This document shows, piece by piece, positions 39,001 to 50,461 of a stretch of 64,000 nt of DNA; position 1 is the stretch's first letter, and every line of letters begins with the position of its first letter. The DNA comes from Plotosus lineatus. Its lineage: Eukaryota; Chordata; Actinopteri; Siluriformes; Plotosidae. The notes under the pieces were generated by a model, which was given only the letters and a program-made list of their open reading frames with translations, made no database searches and was not told where the DNA came from. The DNA lies in NCBI GenBank assembly GCA_024760905.1, contig CM045739.1, positions 1,812,001 through 1,876,000 of the forward strand, given 5' to 3'. The position numbers were made by a program, and so were the translations under genes.

Positions 39001-41653
39001 ATGTTGGAGGCTACAGATGGCATGAAGAAGAGTTTGGGTTCCTCGGCCACGCCCACGTGCTCCATAACACCAGACTCAGTTCCTCCAGGACTCCCCGAGT
39101 CATCTCCCGCTCCTTTATCCTTCCTCCGCTGCTGTCGCTTCTCCCGGTGACTCACTTTAGTCTCCCAGGTTCCTGCTGAAGAACACACGCGCGCGCGCGC
39201 ACACACACACACGCACACACACACACACATTCCACCCACTTCTAGACTGTTGTCATGGTTCCACTGAAATAGTAAACACTGGACCTGAAGATTATCTATC
39301 TGAAAGAAATGAGCAAGAACCGCCAGTCAATCTATCAATCAAACGTGGTGTGAAGAACAGGGAGCGGATGTCATTACCTTCCTCGGGCTCTTTACGCTCT
39401 GATGTTGAAGCCGATTTGGTTTCTTTCACTGCCACTTTTCCTTTCTTCTTGTTCTTCTTTCCCTGAAACCGAAATATACAAGTGAAACATCAACAGGAAG
39501 AACAAACACCTCTTCTCAAATTCCAAAGGGGCGGCATTCACATTTTTTATTAATTTAACCTGTAAGATCCACAGTCAGGGGAGGAGCAGGTCTCATTTAC
39601 ACACAATTTTAATATTTAAATCATTAATGATTGCAATGATGCTTTAGCGGGATTGGTGTTAGCATGGATGTTAAATATGTGTCCAGTATCAAGATGCACT
39701 TTGTGCTCAAAACCAAAACGATCCAAAAATCATACAGCATATAAAACCACTGCACGATTGTAGCTTAAGCTCCACCCCATTTTACTTTGGAAGACCCAGA
39801 CTTTAACCTAATGCCGGTTGTGTATCTCCCACAACTCCTGCAGATCTGCTGCATCCACACATGACGATGAAACCTGAACCTTGCAGCTGTTCCTTTCAGA
39901 CCAACGTCTGTCTTTTGCTTCTGATTTAATGATCCTGAACCTGTTCTCTCTCTCTCACTCTCTCACACATACACACACCCCTTCTCTCTCACACTTTCCT
40001 GCGGTCTTTAACCAAACATTTTTGTGCATCTCCCTGATGATAATAAAGAACACTATCCATGATCTGGAGGCGGTTTCATTCTCGTACGTTGCTCCCTACA
40101 GAGCTGCTAATTTGGGTCAAGATGTTTTCTCAGCACATTTCATCTAAAACTCGCTGCATGTCATGAGCTCTGATTTGCATCAAGAGTGCAGAAGCAGCAG
40201 CAGCACAGAGGACACACAGGTCACTTTTTCCACGAGGTGCATTTCTCTCCACACCAGCAGGGAGCAGTGGCGAGTACAAACCACAACACAATGCGGAGAC
40301 GTTGGGCTAATTGTACATTCGATAATTTAACGGATTAAAGAGAAATTCCAGACAAGGGTTCGGATTCCTGGGCCCTGCTTGATGTGTATGGAGTGGAGTA
40401 ACCGTGTATAATTTCCTGGGAATAAACCGATCTCCTGGCAATTACCAAAAGTCAGGGATGAGTCCGGGTTCATGGTGCAGTCACACACGAGCTCTTTAAA
40501 TACAAGTGTCGGGACGGGCAGCACGTCGTTCAAGTCGCCGGTGAGCGACCAGGCGGAGTTGGACGGAGTCCTGGACCAGCCGCCAGCACCATGAATGTAT
40601 AGGGTTTAGGAAACCATTCAAACTGAAATGAAAAAGAACGTGCGGGCCAACAGACACCGTTCCCATCGCACGGTTCTGCCAGTGGACCGGAACCAGTATG
40701 TCCATCCTGTGCAGTCGACCTGTGACGATGTGTTCGGATGTTCAGACACAGTATGGGTGTGAGCTCGGAACTGATTGGTGTTTTCATCATTATTTACCCC
40801 ATTGTATACCTTCTCAGTTTTACCCTCGGCTGGATCGGGACTCTCGCTCTGGTTCTGGTTCTCTGCCGGCTTCGGTTCTTCCTCCAAATCCACGGCCAGT
40901 CCATTCCGCTGCACTTTCTGCAACACAATCAGTTTAAAGTTGAGTGATGTGTTCAGGAGGGTGAGCACAGCCGCCTCACACAAACAACTGGGTTCGAGTC
41001 CCAAGCCTCGGGGAGCTTCTGGGTTTCTTCCCACACCACAAAAAAAAAAAAAAAAAAAAAAAAAAACATGCGGCCGATTGGCTGTGTTGGGCCTGCGATG
41101 GCCTGCCTTCAGCCATAGGCGGCCGAGATGGGTGCCAGCCTCCGCGATTAGGATTAAATGTTCAAAACTGAACGAATGAATGTAGTGTTTAGGATAAAAC
41201 ACGAGGAGGAAGCTCACAGTGGCTCCGACATCCTCAGCACATTACACACAAAGCAGGACAATTCTGAGGCGATCGAGAATGGAGTAGAAGTTGGCGTGAG
41301 CGCGCGAATCCGAACATGTGAAACCCGAGAAGGAAGATCAGAACCTTGTCTCCTCTCTTTCTGCTCCTCTTCTTCACCTCTTCGGCTTTGGGTTTGGAGC
41401 TCTTCCCCGCCTCGGGTGCGACTTTCTCGGTGGGGTTTTTAGAGAACCACCGGCACACAGAGAGCCAGAGGAGCACGGCGAGCAGGAGGCCGAATCCCAC
41501 CGCCACACACAGCACGAGCCCCGGCGGCAGCAGCTCCGCTCTCAGCCCCACATCCACCCCGAGCTCCGCGTGCACGAGGAGCAGGCCGGACGAGAGCAGC
41601 TCTCTGAGGTACACATCCACCCGCTCAGCCGCCTCTCGCCACTCCAGCGCCAT
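28928..41653 (-). CDS. mtdh: Metadherin (MTDH/LYRIC/AEG-1), complete
   Basis: Twelve coding exons on the - strand: 41345-41653, 40810-40917, 39378-39462, 38849-39172, 38680-38724, 35903-36034, 35735-35794, 30454-30528, 29774-29877, 29533-29643, 29151-29238 and 28928-28995. They sum to 1509 nt, all phases agree, and every intron is GT-AG. The 502-residue product is an ER/nuclear-envelope membrane scaffold (human form 582). Residues 1-40 include an LxxLL motif (LRELL, 16-20); about 43-69 form the single membrane segment; a basic stretch follows. Exon 4 has [16 protein letters not shown], a family hallmark. Exons 8-9 hold DEWSGP and the SND1-binding motif [13 protein letters not shown] (Tyr390, Trp397). 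Exon 10 has a poly-Lys run, and the C-terminus is [17 protein letters not shown]. The start is chosen because [11 protein letters not shown] aligns with known N-termini; the frame is open upstream. Confidence 0.93.
30725..31017 (-). mobile_element. tRNA-headed SINE with RTE-derived tail (antisense)
   Basis: Read on the - strand, the head GGTGGTCTCGTGGTAAAGG (A box) and a degenerate B box near 30950-30970 are followed by a body containing AAAAGAACCATTGCTGACTT. The next part resembles the 5' leader of the RTE elements (TGTGTCAAGAAG, GACCTAAAAACC). The last part is the RTE 3' end (GCTGTGGCGACCCC). The same head and body occur at 36229 and 43637. It lies in mtdh intron 7. Confidence 0.75.
31130..35410. 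repeat. Large (CA)n / AGCC minisatellite in mtdh intron 7
   Basis: About 4.3 kb of (CA)n punctuated by AGCC. The left end (31170-31310) has a 16-base CACACACAGCCCCGCG unit. The middle (31400-32060) is (CA)nGCCC. The remainder is (CA)nGCCA with spacing mostly 12-18 bases, very regular (12-14 bases) at 34990-35405. It has long frames in both directions (His/Thr on +, Cys/Val on -), but these are artefacts of stop-free simple sequence. It lies between coding exons 7 (35735) and 8 (30528) of mtdh. Confidence 0.93.
35540..35690 (-). mobile_element. Antisense fish SINE/L2-type repeat fragment
   Basis: On the - strand it reads GGTTGAGTGCCGAGCTCG, then CTGTGTGGAGAGTGTG, TTCTCCCGTGCTTGCATGGG and TTTCCTCCCGGTG. 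This is the middle of a very common teleost interspersed repeat. It abuts the (CA)n array on its 3' side. Confidence 0.65.
36229..36505 (+). mobile_element. tRNA-headed SINE nested in the hAT element
   Basis: GGGGCAGTGGTGGTCTAGTG (A box) and GGGTTCGAGTCCC (B box) are followed by the shared body (GAGGCATGTAAAAGAACCAT). Its 3' part matches the RTE 5' leader (GGGTTGTGTCA...GGCATCGAC...TGCCAAAT). Confidence 0.75.
36511..36658. repeat. Short inverted repeat (hairpin)
   Basis: CACTATGCTCATCTACGACC at 36511 is matched in reverse complement at about 36632-36658, with one mismatch over about 27 bases including GTCGACCGGTCG. The roughly 95-base loop contains several ACTAGT/AGTAG phrases. Confidence 0.75.
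36775..37208 (-). mobile_element. pogo/Tigger-like MITE, copy A
   Basis: The reverse complement of this segment closely resembles 48037-48486 along its length. The shared terminus is CCCTCGATATTCGC, next to TA. No coding capacity is seen. Confidence 0.7.
39463..40809. other. mtdh intron 2, nothing recognised
   Basis: Ordinary AT-rich intron. No exon, repeat family or RNA gene is recognised apart from short CT/CA runs at 39945-39990 and a few CAG triplets near 40195. Confidence 0.5.
40945..41168 (+). mobile_element. L2-tailed SINE in mtdh intron 1
   Basis: GGTGAGCACAGCCGCCTCAC and GGGTTCGAGTCCC mark the tRNA-like head. A run of about 27 A residues sits at 41040-41066. The 3' end, GATGGGTGCCAGCCTCC then GATTAGGATTAAATG and GAATGAATG, is the L2-type tail. 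Confidence 0.72.
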
Positions 41654-41875
41654 TTCACACACTTCAATTAAAACATACTCACAACAACAATCATAATAAT
41701 AATAATAAGAAGAACAACCGATAAATATTACTACTATTATTACTTTCTCCTCCTCGGGCCTGCTGAGAGCTACTCTGCAGACTCGCACTGAGCGTCTGCG
41801 TCGTCTTCTTCTTCGCAATTTTACGTCAACATGTTTGGATGAACGGAAAGGTGCATCGAGCGGCAGCGCCCCTGC
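41654..41875 (-). promoter_or_regulatory. Probable mtdh promoter / 5' UTR
   Basis: The region upstream of the ATG on the - strand. The sequence TTTTACGTCAAC at about 41819-41830 contains a near-consensus CRE/ATF site (read TTGACGTAAAA on the gene strand). A trinucleotide tract at 41690-41710 would lie in the 5' UTR. No TATA box is evident. Confidence 0.4.
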
Positions 41876-42845
41876 AGGATGGTTTTAGATATACAAGAAA
41901 CACCACACTTTAAAATTCAGCAGCTCGCTCTGGTTTCTGTTCCAGAACAACAAACAAATCTTCTTCTCCTTCTTCTTTTCCTTTCGGCTTTTCCCTTCAG
42001 GGGTCGCCACAGCGAATCATCTGCCTCCATCTCACCCTATCCTTTGCAGCTTTTTCTCTTACACCAACGACCTTCATGTCCTCCTTCACCACATCCATGA
42101 ATCGTCTCTTTGGTCTTCCTCTAGGCCTTTTGCCTGGTAGTTCCAGCCTCAGCATCCTATTACCAATATACTCACTATCCCTCCTCTGTACATGTCCAAA
42201 CCATCTCAATCTAGCCTCTCTGACTTTGTCTCCAAAACCTCTTACATGTGCTGTCCCTCTGATGTGCTCATTCCTGATCCTATCCATCCTCGTTACTCCC
42301 AAAGAGAACCTCAACATTTTCATCTCTGCTACCTCCAACTCTGCCTCCTGTCTTTTCCCCAGGGCCACTGTTTCTAAGCCATACAACATCGTTGGCCTCA
42401 ACACCGTCTTGTACACTTTTCCTTTCATTCTTGCCGATACCCTCCAATCACACATCACACCGGACACTTTTCTCCAACCATTCCAACCTGCCTGCACACG
42501 CTTCTTCACCTCTTTTCCACACTCTCCATTGCTCTGGATTGTTGAGCCTAAGTACTTAAAATCCTCCACCTTTCTTATCTCTGCTCCCTGTAATCTCAGC
42601 GTTCCTCTTGGGTCCTTGTCATTCATGCACATGTATTCTGTCTTACTGAGGCTAACCTTCATTCCTTTCCTTTTCCAGGGCAGACCTCCACCTCTCTAGA
42701 TTTTCCTGCACTTGTTCTCTGCTCTCACTACAGATCACAAGGTCATCTGCAAACATCATAGTCCATGAGGAATCTTGTCTAACATCGTCTGTCAGCCTGT
42801 CCATCACCATAGCAAACAAGAAGGGGCTGAGAGCTGACCCTTGAT

Positions 42846-43278
42846 AAGATAAGATAAGATAAGATAAGATACAGCTTTATTAATCTCACAATGGAGAAAT
42901 TCACTGTTACAGGCTCTTGAGGTACCATCGGTAGGGGGTGCAAAAATAGATACATATACAAACATACACACATACATATATATTATATAAGTAAATAAAT
43001 AAATAGATACATAAATAGTATAAATTAATAAACAATAAAATAAAAGAAGGGAACGACTTTATAGACTGGCCTATATTAAAGTGTAATGTATCTGAGTGCA
43101 GAGTAGATGGGTTGATATGGTTTACAGTCAGTGGGGTAGATGTGGTTGATTAAAGTGCACGGGGTTTTTATTGCACATAACCGGTATTTTCACAGACAGT
43201 TACAAAGTGGCGTTGTACAGTCTGACAGCGGTGGGAATGAACGACCTGCGGTAGCGCTCCTTCCTGCACTGAGGATGT
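42846..43278 (-). mobile_element. LINE 3' end with (GATAA)n tail inserted in RTE
   Basis: CTTGAT lies on both sides (42840-42845 and 43279-43284), and the uninterrupted RTE sequence at 59533 shows the empty site. The left end is (AAGAT)n followed by ACAGCTTTATTAATCTCACA, the tandem-repeat tail and 3' end of a common fish LINE read on the - strand. The family is not assigned. Confidence 0.75.
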
Positions 43279-43636
43279 CTTGATGCAGTCCCACCTCCAC
43301 CTTGAACTCTTCTGTCACACCGACAGCACACCTCACCACTGTCTTACATCTCTCATACATGTCCTGCACCACTCTAACATACTTCTCTGCCACTCCAGAC
43401 TTCCTCATGCAATACCACAGTTCTTCTCTCGGCACCCTGACATATGCTTTCTCCAGATCCACAAAGGCACAATGCAGCTCCCTCTGACCTTCTCTGTACT
43501 TCTCCATTAACATCCTCAAGGCAAACACTGCATCTGTTGTGCTCTTTCTTGGCATGAAACCAAACTGTTGTTCACAAATGCTGACCTCTGCCCTTAGTCT
43601 AGCTTCCAGTATTCTTTCCCATAACTTCATCGTATG

Positions 43637-43985
43637 AGGGGGCAGTGGTGGTCTAGTGGTATAAGGCGCCGGATCGCTGATCCAACGGTTGGGGGTTCGA
43701 GTCCCACTCTCCACAAGGTTGTCACTGCCCCCCCCCCAGTGCAGCTAACTGGGTTATCAAAGGCCGGCCATGTCTATCACTGTCTATGGTGCGAGGCATG
43801 TAAAAGAACCATTGCTGACTTTCGACAAGAGTAGGCTGCAAAGCCGTCAGCGTGTTTCCGCCCTGCGATGGCCTGGCGAGCTGTCCAGGGTGTACTCTGC
43901 CCTCGCCCTGAGTTGGCTGGGATGGGCACCAGCCTCCCCGTGACCCTAATTAGGATGAAGCGGTTACAGAAAATGAACTGAACTG
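43637..43985 (+). mobile_element. tRNA-headed SINE with L2-type tail, 14-bp TSD
   Basis: AACTTCATCGTATG is perfectly duplicated at 43623-43636 and 43986-43999. The head (GTGGTCTAGTGGTATAAGG and GGGTTCGAGTCCC) and body match the SINEs at 36229 and 30725. The 3' part is different, namely GCCTGGCGAGCTGTCCAGGG, then GGATGGGCACCAGCCTCC, GATGAAGCGGTTACAG and a (TGAAC)n tail. Confidence 0.88.
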
Positions 43986-45756
43986 AACTTCATCGTATGG
44001 CTCATCAACTTTATCCCTCTGTAGTTGCCACAACTCTGCACGTCTCCCTTGTTCTTAAAAATGGGCACCAGCACACTTTTCCTCCATTCCTCTGGCATCC
44101 TCTCACTGTCTAAGACCTTGTTGAATGTTCTTGTCAGAAAATCTACTGCTACCTCTCCTAGACACTTCCATACCTCCACCGGTATGTCATCAGGACCAAC
44201 TGCCTTTCCAGTCTTCATCCTCTTCAATGCCCTCCTCACTTCACCCTTACTAATCTTTGCTACTTCCTGGTCCTCAACAGTCACCTCTTCTACTCTTTTT
44301 TCTCTCTCATTTTCCTCATTCATCAGCTCTTCAAAGTACTCTTTCCATCTTCCCAGCACACTTCTGTCATCAGTCAATACATTTCCCTCTCTATCCTTTA
44401 TCACTCTAACTTGCTGCACGTCCTTCCCATCTCCATTTCTCTGCTGTGCCAACCTGTATAAATCATTTTCTCCCTCCTTACTTTCCAACCGAGCATACAG
44501 GTCATCAAACGCGCTCTGTTTGGCCTTTGACACCCCTACCTTCGCCTTATGTTGCATGTATCTGTACTCCTGTTTACTCTCTTCAGTCCTCTCTATGTCC
44601 CACTTCTTCTTAGCTAACCTCTTCCTTTGTACACACTCCTGCACGTCCTCATTCCACCACCAAGTCTCCTTATCTACTTTCCTCCAAGTACTCTCCTACC
44701 TGTCTCCCTGATCACATTAGCAGTAGTTGTCCAGTGAGGCACTTCCTGACAACCCAAAGCCTGTTTCAACTCCTCCTTGAAGACAACACGACCCTCTTCC
44801 TTTTTCAGCTTCCACCATTTTGTCTTCTGCTCTGCCTTTGCCTTCTTCACATTGTTCACCATCAGCATCATCCTGCACACCACCATCCTATGCTGTTTGG
44901 CAACACTCTCACCCACTACTACTTTGCAGTCACGGACTTCCTTCAAATTACATCATCTACACAAGATGTAGTCTACCTGTGTGCTCCTACCTCCGCTTTT
45001 ATAAGTCACCCTATGCTCCTGTCTCTTCTGAAAGAAAGTATTCACCACAGCCATTTCCAGCCTTTTTGCAAAATCTGTCAACATCGGTCCTGTGTTCCTG
45101 TCCTGGATACCAAACCTGCCCATCACTTCCTCGTCCCCTCTGTTGCCTGCACCAACATGTCCATTGAAGTCTGCCCCAATGACCACTCTTTCACCTCTGG
45201 GGGTATTCTGCATCACTTCATCTAACTCACTCCAGAATCTCTCCTTCTCTTCTAGCTCACATCTTGCCTGTGGGGCATAAGCACTAACAACATTGAACAT
45301 CACACCTTCAATTTCTAACTTGAGACTCATCACTCTGTCTGACACTCTTTTCACTTCTAGAACATTCCTGACCAACCCCTCCTTCAAGATGACTCCTACT
45401 CCATTTCTCTTCCCATCCACACCATGATAAAACAACTTAAACCCTGCTCCTAAGCTTCTCGCCTTGCTACCTTTCCACCTGGTCTCCTGAACACATAGTA
45501 TGTCCACCTTCCTCCTCTGGATCATGTCAGCCAGCTCTCTGCCTTTTCCTGTCATAGTTCCAACATTCAAAGTCCCTACTCTCAGTCCTCGACTCATGCC
45601 TTTCCTCTTCTCTGTTTGCCTATGGACACGCCTCCCGCCTCTCCTTCTTCGACCAACAGTAATCCAATTTCCACCAGCACCCTGTTGGTTAACAGCACTG
45701 ATAGCGGTTGTTGTTAACCCGGGCCTTGACCGATCCGGTATGAAATTCGTTTTGAT

Positions 45757-46020
45757 CATTTGCATAACAATTTTGGCAAAAGTTTTACACTGGATGCCCT
45801 TCCTGTTGCAGCCCTCTGCATTTATCCGGGCTTGGGACCGGCGTAAGGGTGAACACTGGCTTGTGCCCCCCCCCTCACGGCTGCATTTTATAATTGTCAT
45901 AACAAATGTGGCATATGTTTTCTGTCAGATGCCCTTCTTGACACAACCCTCTGCATTTATTTGGGATTGGGGCCAGCGTGACGGTGAACACTGGCTTGTG
46001 CTCCCTGCTGCATTAGACTA
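45757..46020 (-). repeat. Two tandem RTE 5' leader monomers
   Basis: Two adjacent copies of about 130 bases share GATGCCCTTC, CTCTGCATTTAT, GGGACCGGCG/GGGCCAGCG and GTGAACACTGGCTTGTG. One copy is about 45757-45885 and the other about 45890-46020. The full-length element at 20112 has a single equivalent segment. Confidence 0.7.
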
Positions 46021-46174
46021 AGGGATATTTAAACTAATTATAAAATAATATCATTTCTGTTATTGTTGCCCTGCTATTTATAGGTCATGACTCAGGAAGG
46101 CTCAGATCATTCCAGCAGGCCTTTGGAGTATGTGATTCTTCTTCTGCACAAAAATCTAAAATATTTATACATTT

Positions 46175-46375
46175 GTATACTATTGGTAGGAGGATGCTGA
46201 GGTTGTAACTCTCAGGCAGAAGACGTAGAGGAAGACCAAAGAGGAGATTTATGGACGTAGTGAAGGAGGACATGAAGGTAGTTGGTGTAAGAGAAGATGT
46301 CGAGGACAAGGTGAGATGGAGGCAGATGATTCACTGTGGCGACCCGTGAAGGGACCAGCTGAAAGGAAAACAAGA
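46175..46375 (+). mobile_element. RTE 3'-end fragment
   Basis: It matches the last part of the RTE reading frame on the + strand ([26 protein letters not shown] in one frame) and the terminal TGTGGCGACCCGTGAAGGGA, ending in AAAACAAGAA. It is 5'-truncated. Confidence 0.8.
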
Positions 46376-46659
46376 ACTACAGTACAGTATTTATATACAT
46401 GTTCAATAGTATGTATAAAATGCCTTTGTAGAGTGTAACACTATTTCTGCATCAGTTCTCTGATGTTTCCGTTTATTTTCCAGCCCGACCCTCTGCACTC
46501 TCCTCTCATGCTGATTGGCTGGTTTTCAGGTTCTAGTCGTTCTTATTTTCAGGGAGAAAATCAACCCGGTTCGGATTTCTTGGTTGTAAAACGCACCTTA
46601 GAACTTTTCAGAAGTTTTTACTCTCCAAGTCAAAGATCACGTCTCGATTTGGAACACAC

Positions 46660-46925
46660 CCTGAAAACCGGAAGCGTCGTTTTTTTTCACTTCCGGTTTG
46701 AACAAACAAACAAACGGACGGCGGCGTGATGGCGTCGCGTTAACCCGCGCGAGTGAAGCCCGGGGAGTTCGTGGCGATCTGCCGCTGTTCACGAGGACCT
46801 TCAGTTTCTTCGGCGAGCTTTCGGTACCGCGTTTCTTACAAACCTTGAAATTCTGCAATTTTATTTACAGAAATCACCCGAATAGTCTGCGGCACGTGAA
46901 TCGATTGGGATGAGTCTCCCGAAGC
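46660..46925 (+). promoter_or_regulatory. Probable cep85 promoter and 5' UTR
   Basis: A locally CpG-rich stretch (GGACGGCGGCGTGATGGCGTCGCG, read in two overlapping parts) with an ETS-type ACTTCCGG at 46689-46696. It lies upstream of the first coding exon of cep85. No exon boundary could be fixed. Confidence 0.4.
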
Positions 46926-47217
46926 CCGTCGTTACCTTTTCTATTTCTTCTATTTAATATTTTATTTCCATGCATAATTACTTCAGCAGCTCAAGCGAGT
47001 TCCACCAGCGTGATTTCAATCTCGAAGATGCTAATGTAGAAGCTAACAGGCTAAAAACACGCAGGGTGCAACCGGCAGGATTCCACAACAACAACAACAA
47101 CAACAACAGTAATTGGAATAACGATAATATTACAATATTCAATATGAGATAATACCGTTAATATATAATTATAATAATAACAGTAACAATAATATTAATC
47201 ATTGTAATGACACTGTC

Positions 47218-47490
47218 CCATGGACTGTGGGCGGGGCTATAGGGATCAGGTGCAATGTGAGTTTTGGTGGCAGCTGAAGGCATGAGTTCTGTCGACCGAA
47301 CCGCAGTTACTGCCTCGAAGTCTTTGAACATGGAACGTCACTCTGGTGGGGATCGAGCCTGAGCTGGTGCGAGGTGGAGCACCTCAATGCATAGCTTGGA
47401 ACCAGCCATCTCATGAGAGGCTGGATCTTATTCCATGGAGTTGCTCATGGGGAGAGGCAGCGAGCCGGTGTGGGCATCCTTGTCCCCCCC
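47218..47490 (+). mobile_element. Fragment of the 19070-type APE LINE
   Basis: It shares ordered similarity with 19380-19690: GGTGCAATGTGAGTTTTGGTGGCAGC (in part), GAACATGGAACGTCAC, AGAGGCTGGATCTTATTC and GGGGAGAGGCAGCGAGCCGG. It is short and degenerate, and lies upstream of the first cep85 coding exon. Confidence 0.7.
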
Positions 47491-47631
47491 CAACACCAAC
47501 ACCACCCATCCTTACAATGCTAACATGCAGATGATGATTACCTTGTGATAACGATAATAAAACCGTTTGGGCTTTCTGGGTTTGGGTAATAATCCACCTC
47601 CCATCTTTTCCCCCCCACAGATAAATCTGTG

Positions 47632-50461
47632 ATGACGACGTCACCAACACATCACAGTTCCAGAACAACAGGTAAATCTCTGGACCAGAGTGTGTGATGC
47701 CCACTGCCAATCAGCACACGTGGATGTTTTACTTCAAACGTGCAAGATGATTAATTTGAATTAGATGTGTGAAAAAAAGTAATTCCAAATGTCTCGTTGT
47801 GCATGTGGACATTCAGGTACAAAAATCCATATCTCACAACCTGTTCACTGATTTTAATCAACTATAACTGATGATAACCCCCTGATGTTACTGAAGAATA
47901 ATGTGTGCATTTTGGAAGGCGCTGAACAGCATGAATGACCAGCTGTTTACTTGGAGCAAGCTACTGCCACCTAGTGGAAGGATGAGGAATTGGGTTTTGT
48001 GGGAATGGTTCGGCAAAAAAATATACTAGTACAGTACAGTAGGCCCTCGATATTCGCGGGGTTTGGTTCCGGCCCCAACTGCGAATGAAGATAATCCATG
48101 AGTTCTGTACCCGGAAGTAAAACCCCATGTGTTATATTTCATGTGCGAATGAACAACCGGAAGTAAAATACTGTGTATATATTATATGCACTAAAATATG
48201 CTTGTTAAACACATTCTGTAAACAGTCTTACTCATTAATACAGTATTAATGTACTAAAATATAGTCATGATGAAGAAAAACTTTTAAATTTTTACTCTTA
48301 TATTTATTGATGATAAAATATAAACATTATACAGCATATACTGTTGTAAAGCACTCGTTTTCAAGTCTTTTTCAATTATGATTCCAGTACAGTACCTAAG
48401 TTAATGTTTACAATGTTTGTGTGTGAGATTTTATGTTCTGGAGCATGTTTAACAAATGATACCAAGAGGATAAACTTTATTATGCTTCCCCAGGGATGTG
48501 ATTTTTCTGCTAATTTGCGGAATTCCACTTTTTAGAAATCTTTGATTAAAAAATCTAAACTCCGATTGTTTGGGATAAGAAATCTGATTTCGTATTTTGC
48601 CCGTGCGCGCACACACGCACAGGCGCACGAGCGGTCACACACACACACACACACACAGGCACCCGTGCCCAGCAATGTCAGAAAAACGAAAATAACTTTC
48701 TGTGAAAATGGACACTCTATTTTGCAAGGCTGCATCAAGGAGAACCATCCAAGCTGCTCAGAAGCAAGAAAGACCGACACAGTCCAAAGCAATGAAGGCT
48801 TGAAGAAAGGAGTCTGAAGTGTCCACTCCTCAGTCCTGCACAGTGCTGTGTCACGTGTTTGGATTGTGCTCAAGTTTTAACGCTTGAAAATATTCCTGTA
48901 GATAAGTTGACTGTTCATGGATGAGTAGAATATAGGAAACAATAATTTAGTTCTTCATGAAACAAGTGAAGGCTTGTAATTCATCTTGAATGTGACGGCA
49001 CACAAATGACTCTGGTCTGTTTAGTGGACATTCCAGAGCCTTGAATGAAGACCATGCTTTTTCTAGACAGTAGTTTAGAAGTTTGTGTATGAACAAGACA
49101 CCATCAGTTCCTGATGCTACGAGGAGGATAAAAAGGACATTAATGGTACGCTATATTAATATTTAAGGTTTTGTAGTTTTTTTTCTGTTTCCCTTGATAT
49201 AACAATTATTAGTTCATGAAACTTTAACTCTTCAACATGTCTTTTTGATGAGATCATCTTTCTCGTAAAATATTGACATTTGTGCTAAGGCACTTTAGGT
49301 CCAGGACTTTTGGAGTTGAGATGACTGTATTGCACTGATAAATGGAAATTTAAGAATGCATTGAAAAAAAATATTTTTTCTGGACTTTATTTTCATCTGG
49401 GTGCTTTCAAAGTACTAAAAAAGTGGGAAAACCCTTCGCTTCGGGGGGCTTCGCCCCTCCTTGTCCCCTCCTTCAGGGTGCTGCACTGGACCTAGCTGGG
49501 AGCCCGCAGCCCCCAGACCCCTGCCAAATTTTCAGATAATTTCAGATTCCCCAAATCACGTCCCTGATTCCTGTTTCCTGTGTGTCACAGCCGGGATGGT
49601 GGACGTAGAATTCCAGACTCCGGCCATGTCCGACAAGTTTCAGAGCCGATTTGGATGGAGACCCCACAGCGCCGAGAGTGAGACGGGTTCAGGAGCAAAG
49701 CCCACAGACAGCATGGAGGGTGAGACAGGAATCTAACCACAAAAACAAAAAAAAAAACACATGCACGCCAGTGTGGTAAAATCCAAACCATACATATTTA
49801 CTTCCTTTTAACCTTTAACCTGAACTTGTGGGGGGTAACAAGGATTGTCTGTCGATGTGAGCCATGTTTAAACTGATCCCAAGTGAATATTGAACCCTGA
49901 GGGTGAATCCTGAGATTGAATTTCTCATGGACGCGCCAGCCACTAAACATGAAAAGCAGTAAAGGTTGCTTTCTACCCTACTGATTCACTTTCATATCAC
50001 ACTGGTGTTAAATCCCCTCTGTCCTGCTGCACTCACACACACACACACACACAACCCACCACCCCACACACATGCACTCTTCCTGGAAGAGAGTCAGAAA
50101 TTCTAGTCCAGATGACCCTTAATGACATCACTGTACATCACTGATCAAACATGATGGTGCCACTAATCACGAATTAAAATCTACAACTAAACCCAAGCAG
50201 AGCCATGTCCGAGAGCGTTACTGAACCGAGCGTGGTGACATCGTGCTGCAGTAACGCTCTCTGACATGGCTCTGCTTGGGTTCGGTTGTAGATTTTATTT
50301 CATAATCACAATAAAATAGGAAAATAATATAAATGTTCCATCAGGGTCATCAATGTTAATGGGTTCCATGTTCATTATCTGTCGCACCATCATGTTTGAT
50401 CACTGATGTGTGGTGATGTCATTAAGGATCGTATGCACTAGAAATTCTGATTTTCTCCTCC

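Larger units (their letters stand above)
41988..45885 (-). mobile_element. RTE retrotransposon, near full-length, with two nested insertions
   Basis: Read on the - strand: leader and endonuclease frame (45900-44953), then reverse transcriptase pieces at 44946-44674, 44644-43994, 43633-43280 and 42845-41997. The ending [16 protein letters not shown] is followed by the 3' (GAA)n-type tail near 41965-41990. It is interrupted by a LINE 3' end (42846-43278) and a SINE (43637-43985), and carries frameshifts. It occupies most of the mtdh-cep85 intergenic region. Confidence 0.9.

Noticed and set aside
40810..40917. Alternative donor GAGG|GTAAAA for mtdh exon 2
   Set aside because: It would put the next exon (GKKNKKKGK) out of frame with an early stop; AAG|GTATAC at 40810 keeps phase.
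41654..41818. Extended mtdh N-terminus from an upstream in-frame ATG (Arg-rich, poly-Tyr)
   Set aside because: The extension is low-complexity translation of a trinucleotide tract; similarity to MTDH begins at the ATG at 41653.
43637..43720. tRNA gene
   Set aside because: It is the head of a SINE bounded by a 14-bp TSD, not a free tRNA.
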